Shown: in pieces, positions 8,901 to 17,327 of the stretch
Layout: the number at the start of each line of letters is the position of its first letter
Position numbering within the stretch: position 1 is the stretch's first letter
DNA from: Streptomyces sp. YPW6
GTDB taxonomy: Bacteria > Actinomycetota > Actinomycetes > Streptomycetales > Streptomycetaceae
Length of the DNA: 64,000 nt
NCBI RefSeq assembly: GCF_018866325.1
Contig: NZ_CP076457.1
Span: forward strand, 3,197,001-3,261,000
Reading direction: 5' to 3'
Position numbers and translations under genes: made by a program
The notes under the pieces: generated by a model
Seen by the model: only the letters and a program-made list of their open reading frames with translations
Told to the model about the DNA's origin: nothing
Database searches by the model: none

Positions 8901-9049
8901 TACAATCGCCGGTCTGCCCGCCTCCCGCGCCGTGTCCACGGCCCCGGGAGCGCCGCCGACCGGACGGAAACCGGCCGACACCTACGCGATCGAACCTTCC
9001 GAGCGGACCGTCCTGCTCCGGCTCCCGCCGGCACCGACGAACGGTCCGC
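8901..9049 (+). promoter_or_regulatory. Candidate promoter and leader stem upstream of the HelD/HelR-like gene
   Basis: TACAAT at 8901-8906 is a good -10 hexamer with no clear -35. Downstream, GCGGACCGT (9003-9011) is the exact reverse complement of ACGGTCCGC (9041-9049). A transcript starting near 8913 would therefore carry a 9-bp stem with a 29-nt loop about 30 bases before the GTG. I looked for the rifamycin-associated element known from helR promoters and saw no convincing match. The stem could act as an attenuator; this is inference. Confidence 0.35.
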
Positions 9050-9080
9050 CGTCCTGCGTTGAAGAGCCGGAGGCAACACC

Positions 9081-11171
9081 GTGCCCGCGCACGTAGCAGA
9101 GAGCGATTCCACCCCCGATCCCGCCGACCCCCTGGCGCGCGAACGTGCCCACCTCGCCGCGTCCCGCGCCGCACTGCGCGGGATGCGCGAGGACGTCCAG
9201 GCCCTGGACATCCGCGACGTCACCGCGAACTGGGTCAACGCCACAGTGCTCCAGGCCCAGATCGACGACCGCATCAAGGCGCTCGCCGACCTCTCGCACA
9301 CCCCGCTGTTCTTCGGCCGCCTCGACTATCTGCACGCGGTCGGGGGCGACCTGGCCGAGGGCACGGACGGCGAGCGGTTCTACATCGGGCGCCGGCACGT
9401 CCACGACGCCGCCGGCGACCCCATGGTCATCGACTGGCGTGCGCCGGTCTCCCAGCCGTACTACCAGGCGTCCCGCACCGACCCCCGGGACGTGGGGCTG
9501 CGCCGCCGCTTCGGGTACACCGGCGGCGAGCTGACCGCGTACGAGGACGAGCACCTAGCCGACCCGGCCGAGGCCGAGCACACCAGCCGGCTCCTCCAGG
9601 CGGAGATCGAGCGGCCGCGTGTCGGCCCGATGCGCGACATCGTCGCCACCATCCAGCCCGAGCAGGACGAGATCGTCCGCGGCGGCCTCGGCGGCACCGT
9701 CTGCGTGCAGGGCGGGCCGGGCACCGGGAAGACCGCCGTGGGCCTGCACCGGGTCGCGTACCTGCTGTACGCGCACCGTGAGCGGCTCGCCCGCACCGGC
9801 ACCCTCGTCATCGGACCGAACCGTTCCTTCCTGCACTACATCGAGCAGGTGCTGCCCGCCCTGGGTGAGCTGGAGGTGAAGCAGGCCACCGTCGACGACC
9901 TGGTGCGCACCGGCGTCGAGGTCCGGGGCGAGGACGAGGCGGCCACCGCCGTCGTCAAGGGCGACGCCCGCATGGCCGAGGTGCTGCGGCGGGCCGTCCG
10001 CTCCCATGTGACCGCTCCCGTCGAGCCGGTCGTCGTGGTGCGCGGTTCCCGGCGCTGGCGGGTGCCCGTGTACGAGATCCAGGAGATGGTCGACGAACTG
10101 CTGGCCCGCGACATGCGGTACGGGGCCGCGCACGAGGCGCTGCCGCAGCGGATCGCGCACGCCGTTCTCGTACGGATGGAGGAGGCCGGGGAGGCCCCCG
10201 ACGACCGGGTGCAGAACGCCGTGGCCCGGAACCCCGCCGTGAAGGCCGCCGTCAAGGCGGTCTGGCCCGCCGTGGACCCGGCGAAGGTCGTGCTGCGGCT
10301 GCTGTCCGACGCGGAGTTCCTGGCCGCGCACGCGGAGGGGCTGCTCAGCGGGGAGGAGCAGAAGCGGCTGCTGTGGGCGAAGCCCGCCCGCAGCGTGAAG
10401 TCCGCGAAGTGGTCGGCGGCCGACGCCGTGCTGATCGACGAGGCCGGTGACCTGATCGCCCGGACGCACTCTCTCGGTCATGTCGTGCTCGACGAGGCAC
10501 AGGACCTGTCCCCCATGCAGTACCGGGCGGTGGGGCGGCGCTGCTCGACCGGTTCGGCCACCGTCCTCGGCGACCTCGCGCAGGGGACGACCCCGTGGTC
10601 CACCGAGAGCTGGGGCGAGGCGCTGTTCCACCTGGGCAAGGCGGACGCGGTGGTGGAGGAGCTGACGGCGGGCTTCCGCGTGCCGCGCGAGGTCATCGCG
10701 TACGCCTCCCGGCTGCTGCCCGCGATCTCGCCGGGGCTCGCGGCGGTGGAGTCGGTGCGGGAGTCGCCGGGCTCCTTGGCCGTACGGGAGGTGCCGGGCG
10801 GGGTGGAGGAGCTGGACGCGGCCGTCGTCGCCGCCTGCGAGGAGTCGCTCGGCCACGCGGGGTCGATCGGGCTGATCGCCGCCGACGCCCGCATCCCGGT
10901 GCTGGGGGCGGCCCTGGCGGCGGCGGGCCACGCGTATCTCTCGCCCGGGGAGGAGACCACCGCCGCCTCCCGGCTGACGCTGGTGCCCGCGTCGCTGGCG
11001 AAGGGCCTGGAGTACGACTACGTGGTGCTGGACGAGCCCGCGGCCGTGGTGGACGGTGAGCCGGACGAGCGGACCGGGCTGCGGCGGCTGTACGTGGCGC
11101 TGACCCGTGCGGTGTCGGGGCTGACCGTGCTGCACGCGGCGCCGCTGCCGGAGGTGCTGGTCCGGGCGTAG
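9081..11171 (+). CDS. helR: HelD/HelR-like RNA polymerase recycling ATPase
   Basis: A 696-residue UvrD/Rep-like superfamily 1 ATPase of the actinobacterial HelD class. These proteins bind RNA polymerase, dislodge stalled complexes and, in HelR, protect against rifamycins. The N-terminal 150 residues hold the long helical hairpin (ERAHLAASRAALRGMREDVQ) and the typical FFGRLDYLHAVGG and FYIGRRHVHDAAGD strands. Walker A is VQGGPGTGKTAVGLHRVAYL (about residue 210). The DEAQD motif lies in HVVLDEAQDLSPMQYR (near residue 470), and the C-terminal SF1 motif in RRLYVALTRAV. The GTG at 9081 is preceded by GCCGGAGG. The symbol helR rather than helD is a judgement by family; rifamycin resistance is not shown by the sequence. 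Confidence 0.8.
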   Translation: MPAHVAESDSTPDPADPLARERAHLAASRAALRGMREDVQALDIRDVTANWVNATVLQAQIDDRIKALADLSHTPLFFGRLDYLHAVGGDLAEGTDGERFYIGRRHVHDAAGDPMVIDWRAPVSQPYYQASRTDPRDVGLRRRFGYTGGELTAYEDEHLADPAEAEHTSRLLQAEIERPRVGPMRDIVATIQPEQDEIVRGGLGGTVCVQGGPGTGKTAVGLHRVAYLLYAHRERLARTGTLVIGPNRSFLHYIEQVLPALGELEVKQATVDDLVRTGVEVRGEDEAATAVVKGDARMAEVLRRAVRSHVTAPVEPVVVVRGSRRWRVPVYEIQEMVDELLARDMRYGAAHEALPQRIAHAVLVRMEEAGEAPDDRVQNAVARNPAVKAAVKAVWPAVDPAKVVLRLLSDAEFLAAHAEGLLSGEEQKRLLWAKPARSVKSAKWSAADAVLIDEAGDLIARTHSLGHVVLDEAQDLSPMQYRAVGRRCSTGSATVLGDLAQGTTPWSTESWGEALFHLGKADAVVEELTAGFRVPREVIAYASRLLPAISPGLAAVESVRESPGSLAVREVPGGVEELDAAVVAACEESLGHAGSIGLIAADARIPVLGAALAAAGHAYLSPGEETTAASRLTLVPASLAKGLEYDYVVLDEPAAVVDGEPDERTGLRRLYVALTRAVSGLTVLHAAPLPEVLVRA

Positions 11172-11176
11172 GTCCC

Positions 11177-11208
11177 TCGGGTGCGGGGCCGTCCGGTCCC
11201 GCACCCGA
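11177..11208. terminator. Bidirectional terminator between helR and cutC
   Basis: TCGGGTGCGGG (11177-11187) and CCCGCACCCGA (11198-11208) form a perfect 11-bp stem around a 10-nt loop. It lies 6 bases after the helR stop and 8 bases after the convergent cutC stop, so it serves both genes. Confidence 0.75.
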
Positions 11209-11215
11209 TCGGGGC

Positions 11216-11905
11216 TCAGGCGTCCAGCGCCGTGCGCCACTCCCGTACGGCTGCCGCGTCGACCGGGGCCGACCAGCCCGCCGGCCGCGCCGCGCCGCCG
11301 ATGTGGAACGCGTCGATCCCCGCCGCCAGCAGCCGGGGCAGGTGGTGCAGGTGGAGGCCGCCGCCGACCAGGACCTGCGCCCGGTATCCCGGCTCACCGC
11401 TCCGGGCCGCTTCGGCGACGAGGGTCGGGATGCCCGCGTCCACCCCGGCGGGGGAGCCCGCCGTGAGGAACGTGTCGAGGCCCGGTATCTCCGCGAGCTG
11501 CTTGCGCAGGGCGTCACGGTCCGTGGCCCGGTCGATCGCCCGGTGGAACGTCCACCGGCAGCCGTCCAGCTCGGCGACGAGCCGTTCGACGGCGACGAGG
11601 TCGGCGTGGCCCTCCGCGTCGAGGAAGCCGAACACGAACTCGTCGGCCCCCGCCGCCCGCAGCTCACGGGCCCGGCCGACCAGTACATCGATGTCACCGG
11701 CGGCGAACCCGTCCGCCGTCCTCAGCATCACGCGCAGCGGAATGTCCACGGCGGACCTGATCGCCGTGAAGGTCTCCCGGGACGGGGTGAGACCGTCGGC
11801 GGCCATGTCCGTGACCAGTTCGAGGCGGTCTGCACCTCCGGCCTGGGCAGCGACCGCGTCCTCTGCGTCGAGAGCGATCACCTCCAGGACTGCACGGTTG
11901 CTCAT
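11216..11905 (-). CDS. cutC: CutC family protein
   Basis: A 229-residue TIM-barrel protein of the CutC family. The opening LEVIALDAEDAVAAQAGGAD, the ADRLELVTDMAADGLTPS strand and the end LVGGGLHLHHLPRLLAAGID are diagnostic. CutC was named for copper tolerance in E. coli, but that role is disputed and the reaction is unknown. The copper ATPase gene is divergent 255 bases away. The ATG at 11905 has GGAGGAATGGGG upstream; a farther ATG at 11944 gives an N-terminus unlike the family. A DasR-like motif lies 46 bases upstream, which would point instead to amino-sugar control. I judge the family secure and the function open. Confidence 0.88.
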   Translation of the reverse strand: MSNRAVLEVIALDAEDAVAAQAGGADRLELVTDMAADGLTPSRETFTAIRSAVDIPLRVMLRTADGFAAGDIDVLVGRARELRAAGADEFVFGFLDAEGHADLVAVERLVAELDGCRWTFHRAIDRATDRDALRKQLAEIPGLDTFLTAGSPAGVDAGIPTLVAEAARSGEPGYRAQVLVGGGLHLHHLPRLLAAGIDAFHIGGAARPAGWSAPVDAAAVREWRTALDA

Positions 11906-11950
11906 GGGTCCCCATTCCTCCGATACACAGCTACAGCCCTTCACGGCTAT

Positions 11951-11962
11951 AGGTCTAGTCCA
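11951..11962. promoter_or_regulatory. DasR-like (dre) motif upstream of cutC
   Basis: AGGTCTAGTCCA differs at two positions from TGGTCTAGACCA, the core of the DasR responsive element recalled from Streptomyces. It lies 46-57 bases before the cutC start. A GntR-type repressor site is plausible. A perfect copy of the same core occurs at 42942-42953, which makes this weaker copy more interesting. Confidence 0.35.
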
Positions 11963-12117
11963 ATGGTCAGCCTACGGGTGGCCGACGGGCGGCGCAGCCC
12001 TCTATCTGAACCCACGTGCGCGACGGGGCGCGACCCGGCCCCGCAGGCGGGTGACGCACCTCTCCCGCCACGCCTTGCGCTTCATAGGGGAGGGGGGTAT
12101 ACATGACGACAGACAGA

Positions 12118-12136
12118 GATACCCCCTAGGGGTATC
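12118..12136. promoter_or_regulatory. CsoR-type copper operator before copA
   Basis: GATACCCC-CTA-GGGGTATC is a 19-bp interrupted palindrome with perfect 8-bp arms, 25 bases before the copA GTG. It matches the TACCCC...GGGGTA layout of CsoR copper-sensing repressor sites. A degraded relative, AGGGGAGGGGGGTAT, lies about 20 bases upstream. Copper would release CsoR and induce copA. No csoR gene is present in the window. Confidence 0.75.
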
Positions 12137-12160
12137 TGGGACGGCTTCAGGGAGGACCCC

Positions 12161-14473
12161 GTGTCCGCGCACTCCGCCACCACCGCAACCACCGCCGCCG
12201 CAACCTCCGCCGGGGCCGGCGGCACGGCGGTCGAGCTCGCGATCGGCGGGATGACCTGCGCCTCGTGCGCGGCCCGGATCGAGAAGAAGCTCAACCGGAT
12301 GGACGGCGTGGAAGCCACCGTCAACTACGCCACCGAGAAGGCGAAGGTCACCTATGCGGGCGCCGACGTGTCCGTCGAGGATCTGATCGCGACCGTCGAG
12401 GCCACCGGATACACCGCCCGGCAGCCCGCCCCTCCCGCCGTCGAAACCGCCGCCCCACCACCGGGGAGCGGCGACCCGCAACAGGGCTCGACCGAGGACG
12501 ACGGGCTCACGGACCTGCGCCGGCGGCTGGTCACCGCCGTCCTCCTCGCCGTACCGGTGATCGCGATGGCGATGGTTCCCGCGCTCCAGTTCGACTACTG
12601 GCAGTGGCTCTCCCTGACGCTGGCCGCACCGGTCGTCACCTACGCCGCCTGGCCGTTCCACCGGGCCGCCTGGACGAACGCGAGGCACGGCGCGGCGACG
12701 ATGGACACGCTGATCTCCGTCGGCACGTCGGCCGCGTTCCTGTGGTCGGTGTGGGCGCTGTTCTTCGGGACGGCGGGCATGGCCGGGATGACGCACCCGT
12801 TCGAGTTCACCATCGCCCGCAGCGACGGCGCCGGGAACATCTACCTGGAAGCGGCGGCCGGGGTGACGGCGTTCATCCTCGCCGGGCGCTACTTCGAGGC
12901 GCGCTCGAAGCGGAAGGCCGGGGCGGCGCTGAAGGCCCTGATGGAGCTGGGGGCGAAGGAGGTCACCGTTCTGCGTGACGGTGCGGAGTCGACGATCCCG
13001 GTCTCCGCGCTGCAGGTCGGAGACCGTTTCCTGGTCCGTCCCGGGGAGAAGATCGCGACGGACGGGACCGTGGTCGAGGGCTCCTCCGCCGTGGACGCCT
13101 CGATGCTCACCGGCGAATCCGTACCCGTCGAGGTCACCACCGGCGACACCGTCACCGGCGCCACCCTCAACGCCGGAGGACGCCTCCTCGTCGAAGCCAC
13201 CCGCATCGGCAACGACACCCAACTCGCCCGCATGGCCCGACTCGTCGAAGACGCCCAGAACGGCAAAGCCTCCGCACAACGCCTCGCCGACCGCATCTCC
13301 GCCGTCTTCGTCCCCGTCGTCATCACCCTCGCCCTGGCCACCCTCGGCTACTGGCTCGGCAACGGCGCCGGACTCACCACCGCCTTCACCGCAGCCGTCG
13401 CCGTCCTCATCATCGCCTGCCCCTGCGCCCTCGGCCTCGCCACCCCCACCGCCCTCATGGTCGGCACCGGCCGCGGCGCCCAACTCGGCATCCTCATCAA
13501 AGGCCCCGAAGTCCTGGAAACCACCCGCCACGCCGACACCATCGTCCTCGACAAGACCGGCACCGTCACCACCGGCCGCATGACCCTCCACACCACCCAC
13601 ACCACCCACGAAACCGACAAGACCGAAGTCCTACGACTGGCAGGAGCCCTGGAGAACGCCTCCGAACACCCCATCGCCCAAGCCGTCGCCACCGCAGCCA
13701 CCGACACCACCGGCCCCCTCCCCACCCCCGAGGACTTCACCAACATCCCCGGCCTCGGCGTCCAGGGCACCGTCGAGGGACACGCCGTCCTCGTCGGGCG
13801 CGAACAGCTCCTGGCCGAGTGGGAGATCCGGCTTCCCGCCCACCTCGCCGAGGCGAAGCAGGCCGCGGAGGCCGCCGGGCGCACCGCGATCGCCGTCGCC
13901 TGGGACGGGGAGGCACGAGCGGTGCTGGAGGTCGCCGACGCGGTGAAGGACACGAGCGCCGAGGCCGTCCGCCGGCTCCGCGCCCTCGGTCTGACCCCGA
14001 TCCTCCTCACCGGTGACAACCGGGCCGTGGCGGAGTCGGTCGCGGCCGAGGTCGGCATCGACGAGGTGTACGCGGAGGTCATGCCGCAGGACAAGGTCGA
14101 CGTGGTCAAGCGCCTTCAGGGCGAGGGCCGTTCGGTCGCGATGGTCGGGGACGGGGTCAACGACGCCGCCGCCCTGGCCCAGGCCGATCTGGGGCTCGCG
14201 ATGGGCACCGGCACCGACGCCGCCATCGAGGCCGGGGACCTGACCCTCGTCCGGGGCGACCTCACCGCCGCCGCCGACGCGATCCGCCTCTCCCGGCGCA
14301 CGCTGTCCACCATCCGCACCAACCTGTTCTGGGCCTTCGCCTACAACGTCGCCGCCCTCCCGCTGGCCGCCGCCGGGCTGCTCAACCCGATGATCGCCGG
14401 GGCCGCGATGGCCTTCTCCTCGGTCTTCGTGGTCGGCAACTCCCTGCGGCTGCGCACCTTCAAGGGGGCGTGA
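12161..14473 (+). CDS. copA: Copper-exporting P-type ATPase
   Basis: A 770-residue P1B ATPase that exports Cu(I) across the inner membrane at the cost of ATP. One heavy-metal domain lies at residues 22-90 with Cys33 and Cys36 in [12 protein letters not shown]. The transmembrane CPC metal site is in [19 protein letters not shown]. The phosphorylated Asp is in [10 protein letters not shown], the TGES loop in [10 protein letters not shown], and the hinge in [21 protein letters not shown]. The GTG at 12161 follows AGGGAGG. A CsoR-type operator lies directly upstream. Codon use is mosaic: from about 13100 to 13795 GAA, CAA, AAA and GGA are common, while the flanks use GAG, CAG and AAG almost only. 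No copZ or csoR is adjacent. Confidence 0.93.
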   Translation: MSAHSATTATTAAATSAGAGGTAVELAIGGMTCASCAARIEKKLNRMDGVEATVNYATEKAKVTYAGADVSVEDLIATVEATGYTARQPAPPAVETAAPPPGSGDPQQGSTEDDGLTDLRRRLVTAVLLAVPVIAMAMVPALQFDYWQWLSLTLAAPVVTYAAWPFHRAAWTNARHGAATMDTLISVGTSAAFLWSVWALFFGTAGMAGMTHPFEFTIARSDGAGNIYLEAAAGVTAFILAGRYFEARSKRKAGAALKALMELGAKEVTVLRDGAESTIPVSALQVGDRFLVRPGEKIATDGTVVEGSSAVDASMLTGESVPVEVTTGDTVTGATLNAGGRLLVEATRIGNDTQLARMARLVEDAQNGKASAQRLADRISAVFVPVVITLALATLGYWLGNGAGLTTAFTAAVAVLIIACPCALGLATPTALMVGTGRGAQLGILIKGPEVLETTRHADTIVLDKTGTVTTGRMTLHTTHTTHETDKTEVLRLAGALENASEHPIAQAVATAATDTTGPLPTPEDFTNIPGLGVQGTVEGHAVLVGREQLLAEWEIRLPAHLAEAKQAAEAAGRTAIAVAWDGEARAVLEVADAVKDTSAEAVRRLRALGLTPILLTGDNRAVAESVAAEVGIDEVYAEVMPQDKVDVVKRLQGEGRSVAMVGDGVNDAAALAQADLGLAMGTGTDAAIEAGDLTLVRGDLTAAADAIRLSRRTLSTIRTNLFWAFAYNVAALPLAAAGLLNPMIAGAAMAFSSVFVVGNSLRLRTFKGA

Positions 14474-14488
14474 GGCACAGAGCCCGGA

Positions 14489-14519
14489 GCGCGGCGGAAC
14501 CCTCCCGGTCCCGCCGCGC
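14489..14519. terminator. Terminator between copA and pxpC
   Basis: GCGCGGCGG (14489-14497) pairs with CCGCCGCGC (14511-14519) around a 13-nt loop, 16 bases after the copA stop. The two genes converge here. Just beyond, the phrase GGACGGGTACGG(G)GCCGGGGT occurs twice about 42 bases apart (about 14530 and 14572), a short direct repeat of no known role. Confidence 0.65.
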
Positions 14520-14589
14520 CGGTGCGTCTGGACGGGTACGGGGCCGGGGTGCGGGCACGCCCCTGCGCGGGGACGGGTACGGGCCGGGG

Positions 14590-15504
14590 TCAGCCTCGGA
14601 CGAACCGCAGCCGGGTCCCCGGCGCCGCCTGCGCCGCCGCGGCAAGGGCCTGCTCCAGGACGACGCCGACGACGGGGTAACCGCCGGTCGTCGGGTGGTC
14701 GTTGAGGAAGACGACGGGCCGGCCGTCCGGCGGCACCTGGATCGCGCCCAACACCATGCCCTCGCTCGGCAGTTCCTCCGTACGGGACCGCTCCAGCGGC
14801 GGGCCCTCCGTCCGCAGGCCGATCCGGTTGCTGTCCGGCGACACCCGATAGGCGGCGGTGAGGAGCGTCCGGAGAGCCGCCTCGGTGAACCAGTCGTCGC
14901 GGGGCCCGGGACGGACCGGGAGCACCAGCTCGGCCGGGGCGCCCGGCCAGGGGACGGGTCCGGCGGCGGGCGGTTCACCGACCGCCGAAGCATCGCCCAG
15001 GGGGAGTTCGTCGCCCGCGCTCAGCGGGGCGGGCCCGAGGCCGGAGAGCAGGTCCGTCGAACGGCTGCCGAGCACCGGTTCCGGCACCAGGCCGCCCGCG
15101 AACGCCAGGTAGCTCCGCAGGCCGGTCCCGGCGGGGCCCGCGTCCAGCACCGCGCCCGCCGGCACCCGGACCGGGGCGCCCCAGGCCACCGGCCACCCGT
15201 CGACCGTCACCCGGCAGCCCGCCCCGCCGACGACGGCGACGACCGGCCGGTCCGGGCGGACCGCGCACCCGGTGAGGGTGGTCTCCAGGACGGCGGCGTC
15301 CGGGGGGTTGCCCACCAGCCGGTTGGCCAGCCGGGCGGCCGGCGCGTCCAGTGCCCCGGCCCGTCCGACCCCGAGGTGGGCCCGGCCGGGGCGGCCCGCG
15401 TCCTGCACGGTGGTCAGCGCTCCGGGGCGTACGACGTGCAGGTGGTGGAGGGTGAGGGCCGCGGCGCGCACGGCGAGCGGGGGGCGTCCGGTGTCCGCAC
15501 TCAT
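14590..15504 (-). CDS. pxpC: 5-oxoprolinase subunit PxpC
   Basis: A 304-residue subunit of the ATP-dependent 5-oxoprolinase PxpABC, which opens 5-oxoproline (pyroglutamate) to glutamate. It was formerly called KipA or allophanate hydrolase subunit 2. The family opening LTTVQDAGRPGRAHLGVGRAG is clear, followed by AARLANRLVGNPPDAAVLE and RSYLAFAGGL. The C-terminal DGRPVVFLNDHPTTGGYPVVG is also typical. The ATG overlaps the pxpB stop by 4 nt (ATGA), so translation is coupled. It is the last gene of a three-gene operon in the order A-B-C and converges with copA, with a hairpin between. The cytoplasmic complex acts on a damage product of glutamine and glutathione metabolism. Confidence 0.9.
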   Translation of the reverse strand: MSADTGRPPLAVRAAALTLHHLHVVRPGALTTVQDAGRPGRAHLGVGRAGALDAPAARLANRLVGNPPDAAVLETTLTGCAVRPDRPVVAVVGGAGCRVTVDGWPVAWGAPVRVPAGAVLDAGPAGTGLRSYLAFAGGLVPEPVLGSRSTDLLSGLGPAPLSAGDELPLGDASAVGEPPAAGPVPWPGAPAELVLPVRPGPRDDWFTEAALRTLLTAAYRVSPDSNRIGLRTEGPPLERSRTEELPSEGMVLGAIQVPPDGRPVVFLNDHPTTGGYPVVGVVLEQALAAAAQAAPGTRLRFVRG

Positions 15505-16457
15505 GCGTCCGCCCGGACGTCACCGGTGCGGGGTGCGGGCAGCGCGGCCGCCTTCCCCGCCTCCACGGAGACGAACCTCACCGGCGTGCCCGGCACCAGG
15601 AGCGCCGGCGGTTCCCGGCCCGGATCCCACAGGGCCCCCGGGTCCGGCATCCGCCCGATGATCTGCCAGCCGCCGGGCGAGGGGCGCGGGTACACCCCCG
15701 TGTAAGGCCCGGCGAGGGCCACCGCCCCGGCCGGGACCCGGGTGCGCGGGGTCGTGCGCCGGGGCACGTGCAGCCGCTCGGGCAGCCCGGTGAGATAGCC
15801 GAACCCGGGGGCGAACCCGCAGAACGCCACCCGGAACGCGGTACGGGAGTGCAGGGCGGCCACCTCGTCGGCCCCGACGCCCCAGTGCGCGGCGACCTCG
15901 CCGAGATCGGGGCCGTCGTAGACCACGGGGACCTCCACCGGCTCGCGGTCCTCCCGGCGCAGCGGTTCCACCCGCCACGAGGCGAGCTCGCGGGCCAGGC
16001 GGTCCCGCGTTCCCGGTGTGCGCTCCGCGATCCCGTCGAGCAGGACGGTGCGGGAGGCGGGGACGATGTCGCGTACGGCGGGGAGTTCGCCGCGCTCGCG
16101 GCGCCGGAGCAGTTCGGCGTGGAAGGCATCGGTGTGCTCGCCGTCGGCCAGCTCGACGAGCAGCGCGTGCGGCCCGGCGGGCAGGACACGCACCTCCCCC
16201 GCACGGCCGGGACCGCCCGGAGCACGACCGGGACTGCCCGTCCCGCCGGGCCCCCCGCCCGTACGGCTGACACCACCACCCGCGCTGCCGGGACCGGCTC
16301 CAGCACCGCCGGGGCCACCACCCGCACCGCCGTAGCCGCGGCCCGCACCCCCGGGGCCACCGCCCGCACCGGCGGGGCCACCGCCCGGCCCCCCGGGGAC
16401 GGCCGCGCGGACACCCGAGCCGGGCGCGCGAGCACCCGTAACGGAGGCGCCGGTCAT
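15501..16457 (-). CDS. pxpB: 5-oxoprolinase subunit PxpB with glycine-rich N-terminal extension
   Basis: A 318-residue subunit of 5-oxoprolinase (KipI family). The recognisable domain runs from about residue 89 (VRVLPAGPHALLVELAD) to the end. It includes VPVVYDGPDLGEVAAHWGV, the FRVAFCGFAPGFGYLTGLP signature and GAVALAGPYTGVYPRPSPGG. The first 88 residues are an odd low-complexity tract of GGPGGA/GAGGGPGGAG units not usual for PxpB. The ATG at 16457 overlaps the pxpA stop as ATGA, which favours the long form. A GTG at 16193 would remove the tract but lacks any spacing after its GGGGGAG. Either the extension is translated or the gene has absorbed a repeat expansion. Confidence 0.87.
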   Translation of the reverse strand: MTGASVTGARAPGSGVRAAVPGGPGGGPAGAGGGPGGAGRGYGGAGGGPGGAGAGPGSAGGGVSRTGGGPGGTGSPGRAPGGPGRAGEVRVLPAGPHALLVELADGEHTDAFHAELLRRRERGELPAVRDIVPASRTVLLDGIAERTPGTRDRLARELASWRVEPLRREDREPVEVPVVYDGPDLGEVAAHWGVGADEVAALHSRTAFRVAFCGFAPGFGYLTGLPERLHVPRRTTPRTRVPAGAVALAGPYTGVYPRPSPGGWQIIGRMPDPGALWDPGREPPALLVPGTPVRFVSVEAGKAAALPAPRTGDVRADA

Positions 16458-17206
16458 GCGAACGCCCGTACCGCGACGCCCGCTTCCTCCAGCGCGGTCC
16501 GCACCCGGCGTGCCAGGGCCGCCGCGCCGGGGGTGTCCCCGTGGACGCAGAGCGAACGCGCCGACAACGGTATCCGGCTGCCGTCCGCCCCGGTGACCGC
16601 CCGCTCGACGGCCATCGTGACGCTCCGGCGTACGACGTCGTCCGGGTCGTGCACCACCGCGCCCGGCTCACGGCGCGGCACGAGCGTGCCCTGCGGGGTG
16701 TACGCGCGGTCGGCGAAGGCCTCCTCCACTGCGGGCAGTCCGGCCTCGGCCGCGTGGGCGAGCAGCCGGGAGCCGGGGAGCCCGAGCACGGCCAGGCCCC
16801 CGCCCGCGAGCCGGACGCCCGCGACGACGGCGGCGGCCTGGTCGTCGTCCCAGACGGCCCGGTTGTAGAGCGCGCCGTGCGGTTTGACGTACGAGACGGT
16901 GGACCCGGCGGCCTGGGCGAAGACCCGCAACGCGCCTATCTGGTAGGCGATCTCGGCGGTCAGCTCGGCGGGCGGCACATCCATCGACCGCCGCCCGAAC
17001 CCGGCCAGGTCCCGGTAGGAGACCTGCGCCCCGATCCGGACCCCACCGGCCGCCGCGGCATCGCAGACCCGCCGCATCACGGAGGCGTCGCCCGCGTGGA
17101 AGCCGCAGGCCACGTTGGCGCTCGTGACACAGGCGAGAAGCGCGTCGTCGTCGGTCAGGGTCCAGGTGCCGAAGCCCTCGCCGAGATCGGCGTTGAGATC
17201 CATCAT
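16454..17206 (-). CDS. pxpA: 5-oxoprolinase subunit PxpA
   Basis: A 250-residue LamB/YcsF family protein, the subunit thought to bind 5-oxoproline. The N-terminal signature MMDLNADLGEGFGTWTLTDD and the following TSANVACGFHAGDASVMRR are unmistakable. YVKPHGALYN and LCVHGDTPGA follow in the expected places. I choose the ATG at 17206; a GTG one codon upstream or the ATG one codon downstream are equally possible, and none has a strong Shine-Dalgarno. It is the first gene of the pxpABC operon and ends in an ATGA overlap with pxpB. The operon is divergent from the HD hydrolase gene across 121 bases, which must hold both promoters. Confidence 0.9.
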   Translation of the reverse strand: MMDLNADLGEGFGTWTLTDDDALLACVTSANVACGFHAGDASVMRRVCDAAAAGGVRIGAQVSYRDLAGFGRRSMDVPPAELTAEIAYQIGALRVFAQAAGSTVSYVKPHGALYNRAVWDDDQAAAVVAGVRLAGGGLAVLGLPGSRLLAHAAEAGLPAVEEAFADRAYTPQGTLVPRREPGAVVHDPDDVVRRSVTMAVERAVTGADGSRIPLSARSLCVHGDTPGAAALARRVRTALEEAGVAVRAFA

Positions 17207-17327
17207 CACGGGCGCACGGTAGGCCGGGTCCCGGCCGGGCGACAAGGCCGGTCCGGTGGGCGGGACCTCCCTCGACCCCGCTCCCGGCGCCCCTCCCCCG
17301 TCCGGCGGACCCCCTAGAGTCGCCCCC

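Noticed and set aside
9003..9049. Rifamycin-associated element before helR
   Set aside because: The inverted repeat present does not match the element as I remember it, so no claim of rifamycin induction is made.
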